A stretch of DNA of 64,000 bases. It comes from Bacteriovorax sp. PP10 (GTDB lineage: Bacteria; Bdellovibrionota; Bacteriovoracia; Bacteriovoracales; Bacteriovoracaceae). Positions 43,955 through 50,873 of this stretch are shown one piece after another. The stretch spans positions 186,001 through 250,000 of the forward strand of contig NZ_JAYGJQ010000001.1 of the NCBI RefSeq assembly GCF_035013165.1, in the 5' to 3' direction. Every line of letters starts with the position of its first letter. Positions within the stretch are counted from its first letter, which is position 1. A program made the translations under genes and the position numbers. The notes beneath the pieces are model-generated. The model was not told where the DNA came from and made no database searches. It saw only the letters and a list, made by a program, of their open reading frames with translations.

Positions 43955-44380
43955 CTAGTCCTTTTTACCGAAAGTAGTAGGTGCCTGTGAATAACTCTTA
44001 ACCCAGTCAAGATCGCCTTTCTTCCAGCAGTAAACAAGTCCTGCAACTAGAATTAAAACGAAAGTGAAAATTGAACCAAGCAATACTCCACCAAGACCAA
44101 TTTCATTGAATCTCTTAAAGACTGCAGCAACTGGGAACATTAGCGCGCCTTCAACATCGAAGATGATGAAGATAAGAGCAATAACATAGAAACGAACGTT
44201 AAAATTCGCCCATGCACTCCCAACAGGTTCCTCACCGCACTCATATGCAGTTTCTTTGAGTTTGTTAGGGTTATGAGGACGTATTAAACTCCCCAAAAAG
44301 AGCGATCCACCTGCCACAAGTAGCGCGAGCGCAATTAAAATTACGACCGGCATGTAGACGTCTAGATTTAATGTCGACAT
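43955..44380 (-). CDS. nuoA: Complex I subunit NuoA, first arm; first gene of the operon
   Basis: 141 residues, three membrane helices. The flexible loop reads AYECGEEPVGSAWANFNVRF, with the ND3-type Cys that is Ser in the second copy. FDVEGALMFP follows in helix 2. A basic C-terminal tail extends beyond the usual end. GGAGATCAAG stands before the ATG at 44380. The divergent mfd gene starts 98 bases away, so transcription of the whole 14-gene series likely begins here. Confidence 0.95.
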   Translation of the reverse strand: MSTLNLDVYMPVVILIALALLVAGGSLFLGSLIRPHNPNKLKETAYECGEEPVGSAWANFNVRFYVIALIFIIFDVEGALMFPVAAVFKRFNEIGLGGVLLGSIFTFVLILVAGLVYCWKKGDLDWVKSYSQAPTTFGKKD

Positions 44381-44477
44381 CTTGATCTCCGAGATAAAAA
44401 ATCCAATTTTTTAGTTTCCTTAGATTACACGAAAATATAATATCTTGGAAATATTTTATTGGTGAAATGATTGTTAT
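44381..44477. promoter_or_regulatory. Divergent control region of the nuo operon and mfd
   Basis: 97 AT-rich bases separate two divergent starts. A consensus TATAAT on the plus strand at 44436 overlaps TATTAT on the minus strand, so one sequence may serve as -10 in both directions; no good -35 element is seen for either. The sites are suggestions only. Confidence 0.35.
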
Positions 44478-47400
44478 ATGAGTCACTTTAATTCCCTGCT
44501 TCAAAAAATTTTAGATTGGGATGGACACGCTTCATCACCATTAAATTTATACGGTGCAACCACTGAACAGTGGTCATTCATTCTCAATTCTTTTTTTAGA
44601 GAAAATGCGAAATTAATTTCAAACAAATCTCAATTAATCATCGCTGCAAATAACGACGAAGCAGAAGATTTTTACAACTCACTGCAGATAAATAAAGATC
44701 AAAAAGAATTTGAATTGCTGTTTTATCCTGGGCTTGATGCATCTCTATATTCCGGAGTAATTTCGTCGGAGAAGAGTTTTTACGATCGGCTTGAGGTCCT
44801 AAGTAAATTAAGTCGAATCGATCAATCGAAAACAAAATTTATTCTTGTGACATCGTTTGAGGCCTTATCACTTCGAACTCCACCACGATCTTTCTTTAAA
44901 GATTTTAGTTTCAGTATTCAAACAGATGACGTGATTGCTCCCATTGACCTGGCAAAAAAGTTGGTTGGTATGGGTTATTCTTCGGCCACATCAGTCGAAG
45001 AGCCTGGGACCTTTATTCAAAAAGGCCAAATTTTTGATATTTACCCTGTTGGAGCACAACCTGTTCGTTTGTCGTACTTTGATGATTTGATCGAAAGTAT
45101 TTTTCCGATTGATCTCGATACACAAAAAACAATGCGTGAAACTCCTTTAACAGAAGTGTGTATTACACCGGCCGCAGGAATTTTAGCTCATCATGATTTC
45201 CCAATCACGTTGCGAGAAAATCTTCCGCAGTTCGGCCCTTCATTCAAACAAAAATTCGAATTTAGAAAAGCATTATTTAACCGCTTAAGTGATGGACTGC
45301 TTTTTGAAAATTATCCAGTGTATCTTCCGCTGTTTTTTAAAAACCCGGAAACACTTTTTGATTACTTCAACATTGAACAAACACTAGTCACTGTTTTAAA
45401 TGCCAATGAAACTGAAAGATCTCAACTAGAATTAGCTGAAGGACTTCGTTTTGATTATGAAAACAGTGAAGAGAATATTAACAGTGAAAATATTCTTCCG
45501 ACTTACAATAAAATTTATGACTTTTCATACTTTGAACATATCAGAGATAAAAAAGCGATTCTTATCGATCAAGTCAATCTCGACATGGTGTTTGGCAATA
45601 TTGCTGATTCAGTAGACCTGCGTTTAATTAAAACAAAAACATTTTTAAACGAACACATCAATCCGACATTAGCTAAACCTGAATACATTAAAGCGGCCTT
45701 AGACTTTATTAAAAAACACTTCCAATTCCAGGGAAAAATCTACTTTTCTTCGTATAGTGATTCATCGAAAAATGAAATTAAACATTTAATTGATTTACAG
45801 AATTTCGACAGCGATCTTAAAAAGAGAATTGAGTTTTTACCCTTTAGAGTTTCAGAAGGTTTTTATTACGAAGGTGAAAAATTTCTTATCATTAGTGATG
45901 GAGATTTATTTGCTGCTAAGAAAAATAAAGAGAAGAAATTTAAAAAAGTAGATCTCGATCTTTTCGCCGAACAACTTGCAACACTAAAGCCTGGTGACTA
46001 CGTTATTCACAGTGAATACGGAGTAGGGGAATACTTAGGACTTGAAGCGCTTGATATCGGCGGCGACAAAAGTGATTTCCTTGTTTTAAAATACGCCGAG
46101 AACGATAAAATTTATGTTCCTGTTTATAAGTTAAATCTAATTCAAAAACATGCGGATGCTACGGCTTCACTAAAGTCGGATAGTCTTCGCACAAATAAGT
46201 TTACATTACTCAAAGCTCGCGCTCGAAATTCAGCTAAAATATTAGCTTTCGATTTGTTAAAACTTCAGGCCGAAAGACAGTCATCTGTCGCTTATGCATT
46301 CAATCCTCCTGATCATTTATACAGAGAGTTTGAACTTGCTTTCCCATACGAAGAAACTCCTGATCAGGCACGTGCGATTGAAGAAGTTTTAGAAGCTATG
46401 CAAAAGCCAGTGCCGATGGATTATCTTGTTTGCGGTGACGTAGGATTTGGTAAAACAGAAGTGGCGATGAGAGCAGCTTTCAAAGCTGTTGAAGATAAAA
46501 AACAAGTGGCAGTTTTAGTTCCAACAACGATTTTAGCACTTCAACATTTCAATTCATTTTCAAAACGATTTAAAGACTTTCCGGTAAGAGTTGAATTCAT
46601 TTCACGCTTTAAAACGGCCAAAGAATCAAAAGAGATTTTAGAAAAAGCAGAAAGAGGCGAGATCGATATTTTAATCGGTACGCATAAGATACTATCGAGC
46701 AAATTAAAGTTCCAGGATCTGGGATTAGTTATCGTCGATGAAGAACAACGCTTTGGTGTTGGTCACAAAGAAAAACTAAAATTGATGAAAGCATCGGTAG
46801 ATTTCTTAACATTAACGGCAACTCCTATTCCAAGAACATTACAGATGGCCTTCCTTGGTCTGCGCGATTTATCACTTATCAAAACCGCTCCACCAAGAAG
46901 ACAGTCGATTAAGTCTTACGTTATTAAAGAAGACGAATTAACAATTCAGATGGCCCTACAAAAAGAATTACAACGTGGTGGTCAGGTCTTTATTGTTCAC
47001 AATAAAGTTCACGATATTGAACAGTATGCTGCTTCAATCAGAGAGCTTGTTCCTGAAGCAAGAATCACTTTTGCTCACGGACAAATGAGTGAAAAAGAAC
47101 TTGAAGATAGAATCAATTCTTTCTATAGCGGAAATTATCAGATCTTAATTGCGACAACCATTATTGAATCAGGTATTGATATTCCCAATGCCAACACAAT
47201 GATTGTCGATCGTGCAGACACTTATGGTCTTGCTCAGCTTCACCAGTTGCGCGGACGTATTGGCCGCTCTGATAAAAAAGCATATTGTTATTTTGTCGTG
47301 CCACGTATGCGCGAAATTTCATCAATTGCTCAAAAGCGCTTGCACGCTCTTCAAACATACGCCGATATGGGTTCAGGATTTAACATCGCTTCTGTGGATT

Positions 47401-47990
47401 TAGAAATTCGTGGAGCAGGGGATATTCTTGGGGCCACTCAATCAGGCCATGTTGAAGCTGTTGGACTCGAGCTTTATATGGAACTTTTAAAAGACGCCAT
47501 TAATGAAATTCGCGGTGAAAAGAAGTTGCTTAAAAAAGATATCGAGATCGTCACACCATATCCTGCCTTCATTCCAAATCACTACATCAGTGATGCAAGT
47601 GAGCGCTTGAAACAATACAAACGTCTATCAAACTGTGAAACGCATTCGTTACTTGAAAGTATCCGAGAAGAATTCCAGGATGTTTATGGGATCTTCAGCG
47701 ATGAGCTTTCAAATCTTTTTGTGGTTCTTGAGACCAGAATTTATCTTCAAACTCTGGGACTAAAGTCAGTATCAGTTGGTGGATCGGCCATTACGTTACG
47801 TTTTGATAAGCAATTCTTAGAAAACGACACTGAACTAAGAGATCGCGTGGTGAACTTCTTTATCTCTCGTCCTAAAATCTATCAATTTACTCCAGATTAC
47901 CGAGTGATCTTCAACCAAAAAACGGCCGTTACCCAAAATGATTTACTCAAGTTTTCAAAGACCATCAGTGAGCATTTAATTCCATCTTAG
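44478..47990 (+). CDS. mfd: Transcription-repair coupling factor Mfd
   Basis: 1170 residues, full length. The N-terminal UvrB-homology region (about 1-350) is followed by the RNA-polymerase-interaction domain (around LKPGDYVIHSEYGVGEYLG, ~500), then RecG-like translocase motifs: Walker A CGDVGFGKTE (about 651-660), DEEQRFG (about 753) and TATPIPRTLQMAF. The C-terminal TRG and D7 domains complete it. Mfd removes RNA polymerase stalled at lesions and recruits UvrA; uvrA is encoded 3 kb downstream on the same strand. Single-gene unit; a weak ribosome site. Confidence 0.97.
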   Translation: MSHFNSLLQKILDWDGHASSPLNLYGATTEQWSFILNSFFRENAKLISNKSQLIIAANNDEAEDFYNSLQINKDQKEFELLFYPGLDASLYSGVISSEKSFYDRLEVLSKLSRIDQSKTKFILVTSFEALSLRTPPRSFFKDFSFSIQTDDVIAPIDLAKKLVGMGYSSATSVEEPGTFIQKGQIFDIYPVGAQPVRLSYFDDLIESIFPIDLDTQKTMRETPLTEVCITPAAGILAHHDFPITLRENLPQFGPSFKQKFEFRKALFNRLSDGLLFENYPVYLPLFFKNPETLFDYFNIEQTLVTVLNANETERSQLELAEGLRFDYENSEENINSENILPTYNKIYDFSYFEHIRDKKAILIDQVNLDMVFGNIADSVDLRLIKTKTFLNEHINPTLAKPEYIKAALDFIKKHFQFQGKIYFSSYSDSSKNEIKHLIDLQNFDSDLKKRIEFLPFRVSEGFYYEGEKFLIISDGDLFAAKKNKEKKFKKVDLDLFAEQLATLKPGDYVIHSEYGVGEYLGLEALDIGGDKSDFLVLKYAENDKIYVPVYKLNLIQKHADATASLKSDSLRTNKFTLLKARARNSAKILAFDLLKLQAERQSSVAYAFNPPDHLYREFELAFPYEETPDQARAIEEVLEAMQKPVPMDYLVCGDVGFGKTEVAMRAAFKAVEDKKQVAVLVPTTILALQHFNSFSKRFKDFPVRVEFISRFKTAKESKEILEKAERGEIDILIGTHKILSSKLKFQDLGLVIVDEEQRFGVGHKEKLKLMKASVDFLTLTATPIPRTLQMAFLGLRDLSLIKTAPPRRQSIKSYVIKEDELTIQMALQKELQRGGQVFIVHNKVHDIEQYAASIRELVPEARITFAHGQMSEKELEDRINSFYSGNYQILIATTIIESGIDIPNANTMIVDRADTYGLAQLHQLRGRIGRSDKKAYCYFVVPRMREISSIAQKRLHALQTYADMGSGFNIASVDLEIRGAGDILGATQSGHVEAVGLELYMELLKDAINEIRGEKKLLKKDIEIVTPYPAFIPNHYISDASERLKQYKRLSNCETHSLLESIREEFQDVYGIFSDELSNLFVVLETRIYLQTLGLKSVSVGGSAITLRFDKQFLENDTELRDRVVNFFISRPKIYQFTPDYRVIFNQKTAVTQNDLLKFSKTISEHLIPS

Positions 47991-48086
47991 CGTTTTTATT
48001 CTTCCTTTTTACAAATTCTGTTATCATTAAAGAGAATTAAACATAAATCTCGTTGTGAAGAATTAACTTTTCTGAGGATATTAGTG

Positions 48087-48941
48087 ATGAAAACATCAAA
48101 TTACTTAGCGATTCTTGCCCTGGCATTTTCTGCGACTGCTTTTTCTCAAGATAAAGAGCAACCAGCAACAAATCCAAGAAACACAAATCCAGAAGCTGTC
48201 GTAGCAACTGTGAATGGTGTGGAAATTAAAAAAGGACAGCTTGACCAAGCTTATGAACAAAACCTTATGTACGTTTCCGATAAGATCGTTACAAAAGAAA
48301 AAGTTTTAAACGATATCATCAACCGTGAAATCGGGATTAAAAAAGCGAAAGAAGCAAACTACCAAAACGATCCTGTCGTGAAAGCGAAAATGGAAGACGT
48401 TTTATACCACGCTCAAATTTCAAAAGACCTTGAGAAGAAACTTCAAGCAATCACTGTAAGTGATAAAGAAGCTCAGGACTATTACTCAAAAGCTCGTGAA
48501 TACCGCACAGCTCATATCCTTTTCCGCATCAGAGTCGCTCCAGATAAAGGCGAGACAGAAGAAGCAATGAAGAAGGCACTAGAAGTTTACAAACAACTTC
48601 AGTCAAAACCACAATTGTGGCCGGAACTTGCTAACAAGTACTCACAAAGTTCAACTGCACCAACTGCAGGAGATCTTGGTTACCTTCCAGCTGTTAAGTA
48701 TGCACCTGAATTCTTCAAAGCTATCAACGGTAAACCAAACGGTTACATCTCACCACCAATCAGAACTCAGTTCGGACTTCACATCATTAAAGTTCTTGGC
48801 GTGAAAGAGTGGAAAGAAGTTGACCCAGCACTATACAAGAAGATTGTTTACGATCAAAAACGTGACAGAATTCTTGATGAGTACTTTGCTGACGCACGTA
48901 AAACTGCACAAATTAAAATTAACAAAGAATTCTTAAAATAG
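48087..48941 (+). CDS. Parvulin-type peptidyl-prolyl isomerase (PpiC/PrsA-like)
   Basis: 284 residues from the ATG at 48087 (a GTG one codon earlier is possible). A signal peptide is cut near TAFS-Q. An N-terminal chaperone-like helical region (VNGVEIKKGQLDQAY) surrounds the parvulin domain, which starts with YRTAHILFRI and has AGDLGYLPAVKYAPEF, then PIRTQFGLHIIKV. It should assist folding of outer-membrane or secreted proteins in the periplasm. It is followed by the SurA-like gene, so the pair is probably co-expressed. Confidence 0.9.
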   Translation: MKTSNYLAILALAFSATAFSQDKEQPATNPRNTNPEAVVATVNGVEIKKGQLDQAYEQNLMYVSDKIVTKEKVLNDIINREIGIKKAKEANYQNDPVVKAKMEDVLYHAQISKDLEKKLQAITVSDKEAQDYYSKAREYRTAHILFRIRVAPDKGETEEAMKKALEVYKQLQSKPQLWPELANKYSQSSTAPTAGDLGYLPAVKYAPEFFKAINGKPNGYISPPIRTQFGLHIIKVLGVKEWKEVDPALYKKIVYDQKRDRILDEYFADARKTAQIKINKEFLK

Positions 48942-48957
48942 ATCGGACTTAGCTCTT

Positions 48958-49055
48958 GCGACTTGCGTAGTAGAATCATATAACTTACTCTTAATAGCCA
49001 ACAAAGCTATAATTTTGAGTAGGTTAAAATGAAACTCGCAAGTCGCTTTTTTTTT
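48958..49055 (+). promoter_or_regulatory. Terminator-like hairpin spanning the surA start
   Basis: GCGACTTGCG (48958-48967) is perfectly repeated in reverse as CGCAAGTCGC (49037-49046), directly followed by nine T, the layout of an intrinsic terminator, but the right arm is codons 3-6 of the SurA-like gene. Within the 69-base loop AACTTACTC (48982-48990) can pair with GAGTAGGTT (49017-49025), which covers the ribosome site, and TAGC/GCTA forms the tip. It could be an attenuator or a translational switch. Confidence 0.5.
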
Positions 49056-49949
49056 GTTTTCACAGTTCTTTGCTCGTTATCTGCACAAGCAAAACTTCTC
49101 GATAAAATTTCTGCCATCGTCGACGATAATATCATCACAATGTCTCAAGTTAACCGCACGGTAAGTAATCTTGCGATTAAGAGAAACGTGGCGCCGATGA
49201 TTTATGACAAAACTTCGTTCACTGCTGCTGAAATTCTTCAAATCTCAATCAACAAATATTTAGTAAGATCAAAACTTACAGAAATTGGTTACACAATTAC
49301 TGATGATCAGGTTGATGCTCAAATTAAGCAAAACCAGGAACGTCTGGGTGTTGATAGAAAAGCTTTAATGGGATTCTTAAAACAACAGGGAACTTCGTTT
49401 GACGAATACTTCGAGTCTTTAAGAGAAGCTATTGAGTACAGCTATTTCGTTAACCGTGTTATCTCTCCGATGATTTCAGTCTCTGAGCAAGATGTAAAAA
49501 ACACTTACTACAAAAACAACATCAAAGACTCGCGTATGAACTTTAAATACACGTTAGTCGATTACGCTATCCCTCAAGAAAATATCGGTAAACCCGGTAA
49601 AGGTCAGATGGAAGATGTCGTAAGACAATACAGAATCAACAGTAACCTTCCTGAAGCTTACTCAACGATGACTGTGAACAACCTTGATGACATTACTGAA
49701 GAAGGAATCACGGCTGAGTTTAGAAACCTTTTAAAGTCTACTGATGAAGGTGCTCTAACAACTCCAATCGTTATCAACAATCAATATCACGTTTTCTATC
49801 TTGCTAAAAAGGACCTGGTTGAAACTGAAGCCTTTGCTTCTCAAAAAGATAAGATCAAAGATCAGCTTTTTGAAAAAGCAGTAAAAGCAGAAATCGCAGT
49901 TTGGTTTGAAAGAGAGAGAAACAAACACTACATTAAAATTTCTCTATAA
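49029..49949 (+). CDS. surA: SurA-like periplasmic chaperone
   Basis: 306 residues. A signal peptide ends near AQA-K; the mature N-terminus LLDKISAIVDDNIITMSQV is the typical SurA opening. The helical N-domain (about 20-170) is well kept, with YTITDDQVDAQIKQN and FLKQQGTSFDEYFESLREAI. Only a remnant of a parvulin-like region follows, so the protein is shorter than E. coli SurA (two parvulin domains) and may be a chaperone without isomerase activity. Followed by a pdxA-like gene, echoing the E. coli surA-pdxA order. Confidence 0.85.
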   Translation: MKLASRFFFVFTVLCSLSAQAKLLDKISAIVDDNIITMSQVNRTVSNLAIKRNVAPMIYDKTSFTAAEILQISINKYLVRSKLTEIGYTITDDQVDAQIKQNQERLGVDRKALMGFLKQQGTSFDEYFESLREAIEYSYFVNRVISPMISVSEQDVKNTYYKNNIKDSRMNFKYTLVDYAIPQENIGKPGKGQMEDVVRQYRINSNLPEAYSTMTVNNLDDITEEGITAEFRNLLKSTDEGALTTPIVINNQYHVFYLAKKDLVETEAFASQKDKIKDQLFEKAVKAEIAVWFERERNKHYIKISL

Positions 49950-49961
49950 TGGATTCTAGAA

Positions 49962-50873
49962 ATGATTTATGTAACTCAAGGCCATGAAAAAGGAATTGGT
50001 TTAGAAATCTTTCTAAAATCGTTTTTAATGTTATCTCGTGAAGAAAAATCTCAAGTGGTCCTGGTCGCCGATAAAAGCGCCCTGGACCAAAACCTAAAAG
50101 ATCTAAAATTATCTAAAAGCAGTTTTAAAGACCTGAACGTTGTTTCTCCAAAAGCCGATGCAACTCTACCATTATCGACAACAACACTAGTCCACGCGCT
50201 TAATATCATCACACCAGATGATATCTTAATCACGCTTCCAACTTCTAAAGATCAGTTAATTTTAAATGGTAAAAACATGGCAGGTTATACAGAGTTCTTC
50301 AGGAGCTTTTATAACAACCCCAACATTGCCATGACGTTTAGAGGAATCTCACAAAACGTTTTATTAATCACTGATCACGTCGCACTTAAAGATGTGCCCA
50401 ACATAATCACTAAAGATTTAATTGTTGAGAAGACCAATACGACAATTGAGTTTTACAAAAAGTACTTTTCCACATTTGATGAAGTGATCTTCTCTGGAAT
50501 CAATCCTCACGTAGGTGAGAATGGGATTTTAGGAAAAGAAGATTTTATTATCAAAGACGCCATTGACCTTTTAAAAAAGAACCACATCTTAAAATTCAGC
50601 GGCCCTTATTCTGGCGATACATTACACATGCATAATGATCCATCAAAAGATCAACTTTTTGTTTATATGTTTCACGACCAGGGACTAGCGCCATTCAAAG
50701 CAATGCACGGCCTGATTGGATTAAATATTTCCATGGGTCTTCCTTTTCTTCGTCTAAGCGTTGATCACGGAACAGCTTTTGATTTGTATGGTAAAAATAA
50801 GGCGAACCCATCAGGAATGATTTTTCTTTTTAAACAAGCTTTTGAGGTTACCAAATATGTCATCAATCAATGA
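49962..50873 (+). CDS. pdxA: PdxA-like 4-hydroxythreonine-4-phosphate dehydrogenase
   Basis: 303 residues, a little short for PdxA (about 330). The family blocks are present: a metal-ligand His in ITDHVALKDVP, GINPHVGENGILGKED, MFHDQGLAPFKAMHG (second His) and SVDHGTAFDLYGK (third His). The N-terminal motif, normally T-x-GDPAGIGPE, reads TQGHEKGIGLE. The enzyme oxidises 4-phosphohydroxy-threonine in pyridoxal phosphate synthesis. All three metal ligands support activity; the altered N-terminus could mean a changed substrate. Overlaps uvrA by 17 bases. Confidence 0.82.
   Translation: MIYVTQGHEKGIGLEIFLKSFLMLSREEKSQVVLVADKSALDQNLKDLKLSKSSFKDLNVVSPKADATLPLSTTTLVHALNIITPDDILITLPTSKDQLILNGKNMAGYTEFFRSFYNNPNIAMTFRGISQNVLLITDHVALKDVPNIITKDLIVEKTNTTIEFYKKYFSTFDEVIFSGINPHVGENGILGKEDFIIKDAIDLLKKNHILKFSGPYSGDTLHMHNDPSKDQLFVYMFHDQGLAPFKAMHGLIGLNISMGLPFLRLSVDHGTAFDLYGKNKANPSGMIFLFKQAFEVTKYVINQ

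Noticed and set aside
36656-44380. The doubled nuo genes as Mrp-type antiporters or hydrogenase arms
   Set aside because: NuoA, NuoH, NuoJ and NuoK with clear complex I motifs are present in both sets, and no hydrogenase or Mrp-specific gene is seen.
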